Origin: Helicobacter sp.
Lineage (GTDB): Bacteria > Campylobacterota > Campylobacteria > Campylobacterales > Helicobacteraceae
Length of the DNA: 39,536 nucleotides
Reading direction: 5' to 3'
Assembly: GCF_022511165.1 (NCBI RefSeq)
Contig: NZ_JAFLSB010000014.1
Span: 1 to 39,536, forward strand
The translations under genes and the position numbers were made by a program. The notes beneath the pieces were generated by a model that saw only the letters and a program-made list of their open reading frames with translations, did no database searches and had not been told where the DNA came from. Within the stretch, counting starts at the first letter, position 1, and each line of letters starts with the position of its first letter. This document shows positions 8,674-18,232 of the stretch, piece by piece.

Positions 8674-11052
8674 CTATTGGCAGTTAAGGCACTCTATATC
8701 TCTATCCATTACTTGCTCTTCTACTTCTGGGCTTTGAGAGCGCAGATAATAGGTGCTTTTTAAACCAAGTTTCCACGCAAGCATATAGATTCTATTAAGC
8801 TCCTTACCACTTGCCTTATCAAGCTCCATAAAAATATTAACACTTTGCCCTTGGTCAATCCATTTTTGCCTTACCGCCGCAGCTTTGACAAGAAGCGTTT
8901 GGTCGATATTATAAGCTGATACATAATAATCCCAAGTATCTAGGCTCAAATGCGGTGCAACCACAGGAATAAGCCCACTTAAATTCTCCTCATACCATTT
9001 TTTGCGATATATAGGCTCAATAGTTTGTGTTGTTCCTGCTAAAATACTAATGCTACTTGTTGGCGCAATCGCCATAAGATAGCCATTGCGCATACCTTGT
9101 GCCTTTACTTTTGCTCGCAATGCCTCCCAATCGCACTGCTCCTTAGAGAAAAGATTCCCCCTATTGACAAGCTTTAAGGCTTCTTTGTTTGCAAGGTCGA
9201 TAGGAAAGATACCTTTGCTCCAATTACTTCCCTCAAATTGTGGATATTTGCCCTTTTCTTTGGCTAAATCTGCACTTGAGCTAATCGCATTAAAGCTTAT
9301 AAGCTCCATTACCTCATCAATTTTTGCCAAATGCTCTTCACTTCCCCATACTATCTTAGCGCGAGCAAGCATTTCTGCCTCACCCATCACACCAAGCCCA
9401 ATAGCGCGATTACGCATATTTGTAACTTTCACCTTACGATTTGGATAAAAATTTAAATCAATCACATTATCAAGCATTCTAATAGCAATAGGCAACACAC
9501 GCTCAATATCTTCTCTTGTATTAATTTTACTCAAATTCACACTTGCAAGATTACATACAGCTGTATCTCCGCTTTGAGCAACTCGCGAAGCCATAAAAAC
9601 TTTTTTGCCATTTATAGAATCTATGCTTGTGATTTTATTTGCCTTCTTGCGCAAACCGCTATCTATGGTTACTTCTTCTTTCTCCTCATATACTACTTTT
9701 GAGCCATCTTCAAATTCTACTTCCACCACATAATGATTAGGATTTGTATTTTGAAAAATCTCTGTGCAAAGATTAGAGCTTCGAATAACACCTGCGTGGG
9801 CATTGGGATTCACACGATTTGCATTATCTTTAAAACACAAAAATGGCAAACCAGATTCAAAATAATTTATAAGAATCTTTTTCCATAAATCCTTGGCTGA
9901 AACGCGCGATTTTAGTAGAGATTCTGATTGCTCATACTCAATATATTTTGCTTCAAATGCTTCACCATAAAGCTCTGTAAGTTCGGGGCATTCATAGGGA
10001 TCAAAAAGCGTCCAATACTCATTTGCCTCTACGCGCTTCATAAATAAATCACAAATCCACAGCGCAGGGAAAAGATCGTGTGTGCGTCTGCGCTCTTCCC
10101 CACTATTTTTGCGCAAATCAACAAAATCGTGTATATCATTATGCCAAATCTCTAAATAAGTCGCTATTGCGCCTTTTCGTGTGCCAAGCTGATCAACTGC
10201 AATAGCCACATCATTGGCGATTTTTAAAAATGGCACAACACCACCTGCGGCATTTTTATGCCCATCAATAAAGCTCCCAAGCCCACGCACACGACTAAAA
10301 TCCCAACCAATGCCACCTCCATACTTGCTTAAAAGCGCCATTTCCTTATACGCATCAAAAATACCCTCAATATTATCAGGTGTGCTTCCTACAAAGCAAG
10401 AGCTTAGCTGATGCCTTGTCGTACGTGCATTAGCAAGTGTAGGAGTTGCGCAAACAACCTCAAATGAGGAAATCATATCATAAAACTTCACAGCCCACGC
10501 GTTACAATCCTCTTCATTTTGGGCTAAAAACATCGCAATCGCCATAAACATATGTTGAGGCAATTCAATAGGGTGATTATTCACATCTTTGAGCAAATAT
10601 CTATCATAGAGTGTTTTAATACCTAAATAATTAAACTGCAAATCACGCTCTGGCTTGATATGAGAATCTAAAAAGGCAAGATCATATTTTTCCTTTAACC
10701 CTCGCACAAGCTTACCTTCTTTTTCACCTTGTGCGAAATAATCCTCAAGCTTTTTATAGCCTATCCAACCTGTAACCTTATGGTATAAATCATAAAGAAA
10801 CAAACGCGCTGCCACAAATGTCCAATTTGGTGTATCAACATCGATTTTATCTATGGCTGTTTTGATTAGGGTTTGCTGTATTTCTTCAGTTGCGATTCTA
10901 TTTTTAAAATGAATCTTCGCATCAACCTCTAGCTCACTTTGGCTCACTCCCTCCAAACCCTCTACTGCCGCTTGAGTGTAATTTTGAATATTTGTAATAT
11001 CAAGTGGTTCAATGCGTCCATTTCTTTTTGTAACCATAATCGTATCTAGCAT
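8674..11052 (-). CDS. nrdA: Class Ia ribonucleoside-diphosphate reductase, alpha subunit
   Basis: NrdA is the large subunit of aerobic ribonucleotide reductase, reducing NDPs to dNDPs with the tyrosyl radical supplied by NrdB. The 792-residue protein has an N-terminal ATP-cone (MVTKRNGRIEPLDI onward, about 1-95), the LSSCFVG active-site cysteine near residue 218, the NLCTEIFQN segment carrying the radical Cys and Glu, APTSSISILAGTTQTIEP, and STYYLRSQ with the paired radical-transfer tyrosines. The C-terminal CLNCQ is the redox cysteine pair. The start at 11052 has GGAGAA 8 bases upstream; an internal Met6 is less well placed. nrdB is not adjacent. The gene follows the nitroreductase by 15 bp. 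Confidence 0.96.
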   Translation of the reverse strand: MLDTIMVTKRNGRIEPLDITNIQNYTQAAVEGLEGVSQSELEVDAKIHFKNRIATEEIQQTLIKTAIDKIDVDTPNWTFVAARLFLYDLYHKVTGWIGYKKLEDYFAQGEKEGKLVRGLKEKYDLAFLDSHIKPERDLQFNYLGIKTLYDRYLLKDVNNHPIELPQHMFMAIAMFLAQNEEDCNAWAVKFYDMISSFEVVCATPTLANARTTRHQLSSCFVGSTPDNIEGIFDAYKEMALLSKYGGGIGWDFSRVRGLGSFIDGHKNAAGGVVPFLKIANDVAIAVDQLGTRKGAIATYLEIWHNDIHDFVDLRKNSGEERRRTHDLFPALWICDLFMKRVEANEYWTLFDPYECPELTELYGEAFEAKYIEYEQSESLLKSRVSAKDLWKKILINYFESGLPFLCFKDNANRVNPNAHAGVIRSSNLCTEIFQNTNPNHYVVEVEFEDGSKVVYEEKEEVTIDSGLRKKANKITSIDSINGKKVFMASRVAQSGDTAVCNLASVNLSKINTREDIERVLPIAIRMLDNVIDLNFYPNRKVKVTNMRNRAIGLGVMGEAEMLARAKIVWGSEEHLAKIDEVMELISFNAISSSADLAKEKGKYPQFEGSNWSKGIFPIDLANKEALKLVNRGNLFSKEQCDWEALRAKVKAQGMRNGYLMAIAPTSSISILAGTTQTIEPIYRKKWYEENLSGLIPVVAPHLSLDTWDYYVSAYNIDQTLLVKAAAVRQKWIDQGQSVNIFMELDKASGKELNRIYMLAWKLGLKSTYYLRSQSPEVEEQVMDRDIECLNCQ

Positions 11053-11067
11053 TTAAATTTCTCCAAA

Positions 11068-11691
11068 TTATTTATATTCCACCAATTCATCAAGTGAGAT
11101 TCTAAAACGTGGTTGCTGTGGGTTTGCACGATACCCAAAGCACACAATAAGGCTTACTTGCTCTTTAAAAGCATCTAAGCCATAGAGTTTTTCTACCGCT
11201 TTTTTATCAAAGCCTTCAATGTAGCAGGTATCAATTTTAAGATAACTCGCATAAGCTACCATATAAGTTGCCATAATATAAGCTTGCAATGCGCTCCAAT
11301 GCGTGATTTTTTCATCTGTGAATCCACGCGCTATAAGGTAGCTTCTTAAACGCTCACTAAATGCTTGATAAGCATTTGCATCCATTTTGCGTCTAAAAAC
11401 ATTGCGTTTTGCATATTCACTTGGCGGCATTAAATCACTTTGCAAACTCTTAAAAACCACTACTTCGCTTGCTGTGGTAATTTGTGGCTGGTCCCAACAT
11501 AAAGGACGCAATGCCTTTTTTGCCTCGCTAGAGCGCAAAACTAAAAGTCTTGTTGGCTCCATACCAAAAGAACTAGGAGCTAGACGCCCCACCTCTAAAA
11601 TCTCCTCAAAGCTTTCTTTTGGAATCTTCTTATTCTCATCAAAAAGCTTACAAGCGTGGCGGAAATTTACTGATTCTAAAAATGCGTTCAT
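11068..11691 (-). CDS. NAD(P)H-dependent nitroreductase, FrxA-like
   Basis: The 207-residue protein belongs to the FMN-dependent nitroreductase family. Landmarks are FRHACKLFDENKKI at the N-terminus (the RxSxRxF/Y-type phosphate-binding start), the VGRLAPSSFGMEP FMN-binding segment, IDTCYIEGFD and VCFGYR. These resemble H. pylori FrxA more than RdxA. Such enzymes reduce quinones and nitro compounds and can activate nitroimidazole prodrugs such as metronidazole; the physiological substrate is unknown. I chose the ATG at 11691, which has AAGGAG 7-8 bases upstream; a longer frame from 11727 adds 12 residues that would span that ribosome site. It sits 38 bp after typA and 15 bp before nrdA. Confidence 0.85.
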   Translation of the reverse strand: MNAFLESVNFRHACKLFDENKKIPKESFEEILEVGRLAPSSFGMEPTRLLVLRSSEAKKALRPLCWDQPQITTASEVVVFKSLQSDLMPPSEYAKRNVFRRKMDANAYQAFSERLRSYLIARGFTDEKITHWSALQAYIMATYMVAYASYLKIDTCYIEGFDKKAVEKLYGLDAFKEQVSLIVCFGYRANPQQPRFRISLDELVEYK

Positions 11692-11729
11692 ATTTACTCC
11701 TTTATTTAAATTTAAGGGCAAAAACAAAT

Positions 11730-13532
11730 CTATTTTGCCTTTGCCCTCTTTCGCATATTTGGCTCTAAAATTTTCTTGCGGATTCTCACATTTTGAGGTG
11801 TTACCTCTAAAATCTCATCATCTTCTATCCATTCTAAGGCGCGCTCAAGTGTTAAATCTCGCGGTGGGACAAGCTTTATCGCCTCATCAGCTCCACTGCT
11901 ACGCATATTTGTGAGATGCTTTGCCTTGATGGGATTCACATCTAAATCATTATCTCTGCTATGCTCACCTATCACCATTCCTACATAAACCTTTGTTTGT
12001 GGGGCTATAAAAAGCACTCCACGTTCTTGGATATTAAAAAGTGAAAATCCTGTTGCCTCTCCATTCTCCATACTCACAAGTGCGCCATTTTTGCGAGATT
12101 CTACACTTCCGCTAAAAGCACGAAATTCTAAAAAACTATGATTCATAATCCCCTCACCTTTTGTATCAGTGAGGAACTCACTACGATAGCCTATAAGCCC
12201 ACGCGCTGGTATTTCAAACTCTAGGCGCGTATAGCCATCATTCGTAGGATTCATAGCTTTCATTTCAGCCTTTCTGCGCCCAAGTTTTTCGATAATGCTC
12301 CCACTAAAATCTTGAGGTGTATCAATCACTAAATGCTCAAAAGGCTCACATTTAATACCCTCAATCTCCTTAACAATCACTTCAGGGCGCGAAATGCTAA
12401 ACTCAAAGCCCTCACGGCGCAAATTTTCTGCCAAAATCGTAATTTGCAATTCCCCTCTCCCACTTACTTTAAACTTCCCTTCACCCATTTCTTCACAACG
12501 CATAGCGATATTTGTTTGCATTTCTTTATTTAATCTATCTTTGAGTTTATTTGCTGTTACGTGTTTGCCCTCTAGCCCTGCAAGCGGACTATCATTGACT
12601 GCAAAATACACACTCATCGTAGGCTCTTCAAGGTGCATAGGATCAAGGGGCATAGGATTATTGATATCAACAACGCTATCGCCCACATCAATCGCATTGA
12701 ATCCTGCAATCGCAACAATATCTCCTGCTTGTGCAGATTCTATTTCTGTGCGTGCCAAACCCAAAAAACCAATAAGTTTTGTAATGCGCCCAAGTTCCTT
12801 TTCACCATCGCTTTTAGCAAGCATCACATTCGCACCTTTTTTGATGATGCCATTAAATACCCGCGCAATACCAATTTTCCCTACATAATTATCATAATCA
12901 AGCGTGAAAATCTGCATTTGCAATGGATTATCAGCACTCCCGCTTGGCGCAGGGACATATTCTAAAATCGCCTCAAAAAGTGGTTCGAGATTCTTTTTTT
13001 CATCATTTAAATCTTTTATCGCATAGCCATCGCGCGCTGCTGCATAAATCACAGGAAAATCAAGCTGAAAATCACTCGCCTCCATTGCTACAAACAAATC
13101 AAAGACTTCATCAACCACCCTATCAGGCTCACTTGCAGGTTTGTCAATTTTATTAACTACGACAATAGGGCGGATTCCAAAGCTTAAAGCCTTTTTTACA
13201 ACAAATTTTGTTTGAGGCATTACCCCCTCTTGCGCATCAACAAGCAACAACACGCCATCTACCATTTTTAACACTCGCTCAACTTCGCCACCAAAATCCG
13301 CGTGTCCGGGCGTGTCAATGATATTAATCTTTGTGCCTTTATAAGTAATAGCTGTATTCTTAGAGAGAATAGTAATGCCCCTCTCGCGCTCTAAATCATT
13401 AGAATCCATCACGCGCTCATCAATTTGCTCTCTTTGTGAAAAAGTGCCAGATTGTGTTAAAAGTCCATCAACAAGTGTAGTTTTGCCGTGATCCACGTGA
13501 GCAATAACAGCAATATTTCGTATATTTTGCAT
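11730..13532 (-). CDS. typA: Ribosome-associated translational GTPase TypA/BipA
   Basis: TypA/BipA is an EF-G-like GTPase that binds the ribosome and helps 50S assembly and growth under stress such as cold. The 600-residue product has standard length. It shows G1 AHVDHGKTTLVDGLL, the RERGITILSKN switch I, DTPGHADFGGEVERVL (G3), VVNKIDKP (G4), followed by EF-Tu domain II, EF-G domains III/V, and the BipA-specific C-terminus (DLTLERALEWIEDDEILEVTP). GAGAGG precedes the ATG at 13532. A TATAAT -10 is present about 40 bp upstream on the same strand, so it probably has its own promoter and heads the typA-nitroreductase-nrdA block. Confidence 0.97.
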   Translation of the reverse strand: MQNIRNIAVIAHVDHGKTTLVDGLLTQSGTFSQREQIDERVMDSNDLERERGITILSKNTAITYKGTKINIIDTPGHADFGGEVERVLKMVDGVLLLVDAQEGVMPQTKFVVKKALSFGIRPIVVVNKIDKPASEPDRVVDEVFDLFVAMEASDFQLDFPVIYAAARDGYAIKDLNDEKKNLEPLFEAILEYVPAPSGSADNPLQMQIFTLDYDNYVGKIGIARVFNGIIKKGANVMLAKSDGEKELGRITKLIGFLGLARTEIESAQAGDIVAIAGFNAIDVGDSVVDINNPMPLDPMHLEEPTMSVYFAVNDSPLAGLEGKHVTANKLKDRLNKEMQTNIAMRCEEMGEGKFKVSGRGELQITILAENLRREGFEFSISRPEVIVKEIEGIKCEPFEHLVIDTPQDFSGSIIEKLGRRKAEMKAMNPTNDGYTRLEFEIPARGLIGYRSEFLTDTKGEGIMNHSFLEFRAFSGSVESRKNGALVSMENGEATGFSLFNIQERGVLFIAPQTKVYVGMVIGEHSRDNDLDVNPIKAKHLTNMRSSGADEAIKLVPPRDLTLERALEWIEDDEILEVTPQNVRIRKKILEPNMRKRAKAK

Positions 13533-13569
13533 AAGCCTCTCTGCGTTTTGGTATTTGATTGAAATTGGA

Positions 13570-13575
13570 ATTATA
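13570..13575 (-). promoter_or_regulatory. Candidate -10 element for typA
   Basis: The minus strand reads AAAGATATAATTCC, a perfect TATAAT about 38 bases before the typA ATG; a T-rich stretch TTTTTG lies 17 bp further upstream in place of a consensus -35. It sits in the 124-bp gap after the NifS-like gene. Confidence 0.5.
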
Positions 13576-13656
13576 TCTTTAACTTACTTAACCAAAAATA
13601 ATGTTATATTCCCCCTAAAAATGAGAAGATATGTAAGATAATATATCATTTACGCA

Positions 13657-15117
13657 CTATCCACGCAAGATTCTCACGCACTCTTTAATTGATGCAATAA
13701 GATATTCTATATCAGCCACACTATGCGTATAGTGGATACTTACGCGTAACCACATAGGTTTTTTTGCAAATGAACCCTCCGGAATGAGATAATGCCCATA
13801 GGGACCAGCGCAGCTACACCCTGCGCGTGTGTGAATACCATATTTACGACTTAAAAGTGCGCATAAATCAAGGGGTGAAATTGAGCCGATGTTAAAGCTC
13901 ACAATACCCAATCGCTCAAGCGATACATCTCCATAAACACTCACTGCGGGGATTTTAGTGAGTTCGTGTAAAAACACTTCAGTAAGAATCTTCTCGCGTC
14001 TTTTTATAACATCAAAACCAATTTCATTGCGTAGCTGATAGGCTAATGCCCCATAGAGTAAGCCGAGTATAGGCGGAGTGCCTGCCTCTTCGCGCATTGC
14101 CACATCATCAATAAAAGAATGCGTATAATCATTAGCATATTCAATCACTCCTCCACCACAAAAACTCGGTGGCAAGGTATTATCAAGCAACGATTTACGC
14201 AAAGCAAGAATCCCACAAGCTCCTACGCCGCCTAGCAACTTATGAGGCGCAAAAAATGCTACATCAAAATGCGCACTCTCCACATTAGCATAGGCTGATA
14301 AACTCGCCATATCTAGCGCGATAATCCCTCCATAATCACGCAATAGCTTTGCATAAGATTCTATAGGTGCAAGAATCCCCGTAACATTAGAAGCTGCACT
14401 CAAACTTGCAATAATTTTCTTGCCTTTAAGATTATGCAATATCTGTGCTAAATCTCTTGTATCAGGCAAACCTTGCTCATTAAAGGCAATCTTATGCGTA
14501 TGGCAAAGCCCCTCTTTATAGCTAATCTCATTGGAGTGATGCTCAAAACCACTCATAATGATATGCGGAAGTTGAAGCTTATTTGTGTGTAAATCGTATG
14601 CTTTGAGCATAGCAAGTGAGGGCAAGGCAGAAAAAGTATGAGATTCTGTATTCTTTTTAGAATCTTTAGCATTTTTATCTACAAACCTTTTTAGCTCTGC
14701 ATTTTCTAGCAAAGGGCGCAAATGTAAAAGACTGCAAGGTGGCACATAAATACCCATAATCTCTTGAAATTTTTTAATACCAAAGCTTGCCCCACTCCCT
14801 CCACTAATAAGCACAAAATCTTCGCTTAATCCTAATGCAGAGCAAATACGCTCCTTTGCCTCCTCATAAAGTGCGCTCATTAAGGCTGCATTGGAGGAAA
14901 TATGCGAATGTGTATTGGCATAATAAGGTAGAATAGATTCTATGCGTTTGTTGATTGCCCTATATGCAAGTCCGGAGGCTGTAAAATCAAAATAATACTG
15001 CTTAGGAGCAAGGATTGTATGTGTGCGGAGCGTGGCGAGTACATCATCGCTATTCAGTAATGGCGCAAAAAAACGCGTAATGAGCTTCTTGTTTGATGAG
15101 CTTTTAAGAGGAAGCAT
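13657..15117 (-). CDS. Class V aminotransferase, NifS/cysteine-desulfurase-like (HP0405 type)
   Basis: The 486-residue protein is a PLP-dependent class V aminotransferase. Visible features: YYFDFTASGLAYRAINKRI at the N-terminus, the SGGSGASFGI phosphate-binding region, SGFEHHSNEISY (cofactor-stacking His), an ALDMASLSAY aspartate, FFAPHKLLGGVGACG with the PLP-binding lysine, and HTRAGCSCAGPYGHY with cysteines at the position of the SufS catalytic Cys loop. It is longer than SufS/NifS (about 400), with an N-terminal extension and an insert near residues 140-170. Resembles the H. pylori NifS-like protein HP0405 rather than the main NifS. Cysteine desulfurase or selenocysteine lyase activity is possible but not shown. 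AAGGAG precedes the ATG at 15117. Confidence 0.8.
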   Translation of the reverse strand: MLPLKSSSNKKLITRFFAPLLNSDDVLATLRTHTILAPKQYYFDFTASGLAYRAINKRIESILPYYANTHSHISSNAALMSALYEEAKERICSALGLSEDFVLISGGSGASFGIKKFQEIMGIYVPPCSLLHLRPLLENAELKRFVDKNAKDSKKNTESHTFSALPSLAMLKAYDLHTNKLQLPHIIMSGFEHHSNEISYKEGLCHTHKIAFNEQGLPDTRDLAQILHNLKGKKIIASLSAASNVTGILAPIESYAKLLRDYGGIIALDMASLSAYANVESAHFDVAFFAPHKLLGGVGACGILALRKSLLDNTLPPSFCGGGVIEYANDYTHSFIDDVAMREEAGTPPILGLLYGALAYQLRNEIGFDVIKRREKILTEVFLHELTKIPAVSVYGDVSLERLGIVSFNIGSISPLDLCALLSRKYGIHTRAGCSCAGPYGHYLIPEGSFAKKPMWLRVSIHYTHSVADIEYLIASIKECVRILRG

Positions 15118-15143
15118 TCTTTCTCCTTAAAATATCGCTGTTG

Positions 15144-15161
15144 CTTTAAGTATGCTTAAAG
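15144..15161. repeat. 7-bp inverted repeat upstream of the NifS-like gene
   Basis: CTTTAAG-TATG-CTTAAAG is a perfect 7-4-7 inverted repeat about 27-44 bases before the NifS-like ATG, close to where its promoter or operator should be. It could be bound by a dimeric regulator; no family-specific consensus is recognised. Confidence 0.35.
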
Positions 15162-15444
15162 ATGGCTTTATCAGGTGCAATAGTTACCTTTTAGCACACT
15201 CCAATAAAATACAACCATAAAGATTCTAAAATCATACAACACAATGGTAAGTTGGAGTGAAATATATTAAGAGCTAAACATAATTAAACCAAACAAAGAT
15301 TCATTGCATACACTTTAATAGATAATTGAAATTGCATTAAGATTAGCCAAATATATCTTTATGGTATTTGTTTTTTAAAATTTACACCCAAAACATTAAA
15401 GATGATTTTTAAATGCAATCCACAAAACAAGGATAAGAATAGAG

Positions 15445-15460
15445 ATTTGCATACGCAAAT
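15445..15460. repeat. 6-bp inverted repeat in the acnB upstream region
   Basis: ATTTGC-ATAC-GCAAAT is a perfect 6-4-6 inverted repeat about 150 bp before the acnB start. It may be an operator for acnB regulation, but no known regulator consensus matches clearly. Confidence 0.35.
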
Positions 15461-15606
15461 TGAGAAGTTTTGATATAACATTTAGACAATTCATTTTACC
15501 CTACTTTCTTATTTAGCATTTTTTTATACAATTTAACACAAACCATAAAATATTAGGGTTTTGGTTTCTATGACAACAATAAATCACAACTCACAAGGAG
15601 AAGACA

Positions 15607-18183
15607 ATGAGCAAATACGAGCAATTCATCAAAGAATATGAGGCGCATAAAAATGAGCGAGCTGCACAGGGTGTGCCACCTTTAGCACTTAATACAACAC
15701 AAACGCAATGTGTAATTGATATGTGCAAAGATTCAAGCGTAAGTGCAAAAGATAAGGAATTTGCAAAAGAATTACTTGTGCATAGAGTGAATCCGGGCGT
15801 TGATGCTTCAGCACAGCTCAAAGCAGCATTTTTAGGAGAGATTCTGCTTAACAATAAGCAAGATTGGGGATTTAGCCCAGCTGAAGCAGTAAAATATCTT
15901 GGCACAATGCTTGGAGGCTATAATGTCGCTCCGCTTATTCAAGGGCTTTCTCTCAAAGATAGCTCACTCGCACAAGCGTGTGCAAATGCCCTCAAACACA
16001 CACTTTTAATTTATGATAATTTTGAAAAAATTGTCGCACTCAATACCCCCCTCTCAAAAGAGATTCTCCAATCTTGGGCAGATGCAGAATGGTTTAAAAG
16101 CAGAGAAGGGCTAAGCGAAGTGATTAAAGTATGTGTGTTTAAGATTGATGGCGAAACAAATACTGATGACTTAAGTCCTGCAGGAGATGCTTTCACACGA
16201 AGCGATATTCCTATCCACGCAAAAGCGATGCTTAAAAGCCGTATTGAAAATTTTGAGCAACGCATTGAATCTGCTAAGCAAAAAGCTGCGCAAAATAATG
16301 CAGTAGTTGCGTATGTGGGCGATGTTGTGGGTACAGGAAGTAGTCGAAAATCTGCTTGTAACTCTATCTTATGGCATTTTGGCAAGGAGATTCCATTTAT
16401 TCCTAACAAAAAAAGCGGTGGTATTGTTATTGGGGGCGTGATTGCGCCTATTTTCTTTAATACTTGCGAAGATAGCGGTGCATTGCCTATCGTAGCTGAT
16501 GTGAGCGAGCTTAAAGATGGCGATATTATTGAGATTCATACAAGCAAAGGTGAGATTGTTAAAGAGGGCAAGGTTGTTGCTACTTTCACATTAAATCCTG
16601 TTACCATTACCGATGAGATTCGCGCAGGTGGTAGAATCCCACTCATTATCGGCAGAGGGCTTACTGCAAAAGCACGAGGATATCTCAAACTTGGCAAAAG
16701 CGATGTGTTTAAAGAAGCAAAACAACCAGCAAGCAGCAATAAAGGCTATACTCTAGCACAAAAAATGGTAGGACGAGCGTGTGGCGTAGAGGGTGTGCGT
16801 CCGGGAAGCTATTGCGAGCCAAAAACAACCACCGTTGGTAGCCAAGATACCACAGGTGCAATGACAAGAGATGAGATTACAGAACTTGCAGCACTAAGCT
16901 TTGGTGCGGATTTTGTATTGCAAAGCTTCTGCCATACAGCAGCGTATCCTAAGCCTGCTGATGTAAGCTTACACGCGACTTTGCCAAACTTCATAGCTGA
17001 CCGCGGTGGGGTGGCATTGCGTCCAAAAGATGGTGTGATTCACTCGTGGCTTAATCGTATGTGTTTGCCAGATACCGTGGGTACAGGTGGGGATTCACAT
17101 ACACGCTTCCCTATTGGCATTAGCTTCCCTGCAGGAAGTGGGCTTATTGCATTTGCTGCTGTTACAGGCACAATGCCCCTTGATATGCCAGAATCTGTGC
17201 TTGTGCGCTTCAAGGGCAAACTCAATCCGGGTATCACTCTACGCGATTTAGTTAATGCAATCCCTTATTATGCGATTAAACAAGGACTTCTTACCGTTGA
17301 GAAAAAAGGTAAGAAAAATATTTTCAGCGGACGGATTCTAGAAATTGAGGGCTTAGGAGATTTAAAAGTAGAGCAAGCCTTTGAATTAAGTGATGCAAGC
17401 GCAGAAAGAAGTGCAGCAGCTTGTAGTGTGAGATTAAATAAAGAGCCTATTATCGAGTATCTTAACTCAAATATCAAGCTTATCGAATCTATGATTGCTC
17501 AAGGTTATAAAGACGCAGAAACTTTGCAAAGAAGAGCAAATAAGATGAAAGAATGGATTGCTAATCCTGTGCTTTTAGAGCCAGATAGTGATGCAGAATA
17601 CGCGGCTGTGATTGAGATTAATCTTGCAGATATTAAAGAGCCTATTTTGGCTTGTCCAAATGATCCTGATGATGTGGCGACTTTGAGTGAGATTCACGCT
17701 AATCCTAAGCGTCCAAAAAATATCGATGAAGTATTTATCGGTAGCTGTATGACAAATATTGGGCATTTTAGAGCATTTGGCGAAATTGTTAAAAACGAAG
17801 GACAAAGCAAAACACAAATTTGGATTGCTCCTCCTACTAAAATGGACGAAAAACAACTCACAAAAGAGGGCTATTTCTCACTCTTTGGTGCAGCAGGTGC
17901 GAGATTAGAAGCACCCGGTTGTAGCTTATGTATGGGGAATCAAGCGCGTGTGCGTGATAATGCAGTGGTATTCTCTACTTCTACACGTAACTTTGATAAT
18001 CGTATGGGTAAGGGGGCACAAGTATATCTAGGAAGCGAAGAGCTTGGCGGTGTATGTGCGATGCTAGGACGCCTACCCACAGTGCAAGAATATCTTGATA
18101 TTGCTCCTAAAAAGATTGATTCTAAAAAAGATGACATCTATACTTATCTCAACTTCCACCTTATGAAAGACTTTGCACTCTAA
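15607..18183 (+). CDS. acnB: Aconitate hydratase B (2-methylisocitrate dehydratase)
   Basis: AcnB interconverts citrate and isocitrate in the TCA cycle through a [4Fe-4S] cluster in the cytoplasm. The 858-residue protein has the AcnB domain order: an N-terminal HEAT-like domain (about 1-160), the mobile swivel domain placed before the catalytic core (INTDDLSPAGDAFTRSDIP, then GSSRKSACNSI), and the core. Cluster ligands are visible as FIGSCMTNIGHFRA (near residue 714) and GCSLCMGNQARVRDN (near 771 and 774). PDTVGTGGDSHTRFPIG is a further signature. AAGGAG lies 6-7 bases before the ATG. It is a single-gene unit closed by a strong terminator. In other bacteria the apo-form binds mRNA; that is not visible here. 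Confidence 0.97.
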   Translation: MSKYEQFIKEYEAHKNERAAQGVPPLALNTTQTQCVIDMCKDSSVSAKDKEFAKELLVHRVNPGVDASAQLKAAFLGEILLNNKQDWGFSPAEAVKYLGTMLGGYNVAPLIQGLSLKDSSLAQACANALKHTLLIYDNFEKIVALNTPLSKEILQSWADAEWFKSREGLSEVIKVCVFKIDGETNTDDLSPAGDAFTRSDIPIHAKAMLKSRIENFEQRIESAKQKAAQNNAVVAYVGDVVGTGSSRKSACNSILWHFGKEIPFIPNKKSGGIVIGGVIAPIFFNTCEDSGALPIVADVSELKDGDIIEIHTSKGEIVKEGKVVATFTLNPVTITDEIRAGGRIPLIIGRGLTAKARGYLKLGKSDVFKEAKQPASSNKGYTLAQKMVGRACGVEGVRPGSYCEPKTTTVGSQDTTGAMTRDEITELAALSFGADFVLQSFCHTAAYPKPADVSLHATLPNFIADRGGVALRPKDGVIHSWLNRMCLPDTVGTGGDSHTRFPIGISFPAGSGLIAFAAVTGTMPLDMPESVLVRFKGKLNPGITLRDLVNAIPYYAIKQGLLTVEKKGKKNIFSGRILEIEGLGDLKVEQAFELSDASAERSAAACSVRLNKEPIIEYLNSNIKLIESMIAQGYKDAETLQRRANKMKEWIANPVLLEPDSDAEYAAVIEINLADIKEPILACPNDPDDVATLSEIHANPKRPKNIDEVFIGSCMTNIGHFRAFGEIVKNEGQSKTQIWIAPPTKMDEKQLTKEGYFSLFGAAGARLEAPGCSLCMGNQARVRDNAVVFSTSTRNFDNRMGKGAQVYLGSEELGGVCAMLGRLPTVQEYLDIAPKKIDSKKDDIYTYLNFHLMKDFAL

Positions 18184-18195
18184 AATCGAAAATTG

Positions 18196-18232
18196 CCCCA
18201 TAGTCTAGAATCTAGGCTATGGGGACTTTTTT
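18196..18232 (+). terminator. Rho-independent terminator of acnB
   Basis: CCCCATAG pairs with CTATGGGG, with an inner CTAG-AAT-CTAG helix, followed by ACTTTTTT. It begins 13 bp after the acnB stop. The loop contains an AGAATCT heptamer. The rest of the gap, to 18531, shows no gene or convincing signal beyond a weak short hairpin near 18400. Confidence 0.9.

Larger units (their letters stand above)
15118..15606. other. 489-bp AT-rich intergenic/regulatory region between divergent NifS-like gene and acnB
   Basis: No gene of plausible size is seen. It must contain the promoters of both divergent genes. Near acnB there is a TTTTATACAAT stretch (about 15527-15537) that could be a -10. Two inverted repeats (15144-15161 and 15445-15460) could be operators. 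The acnB ribosome site AAGGAG lies at the very end. Confidence 0.6.
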
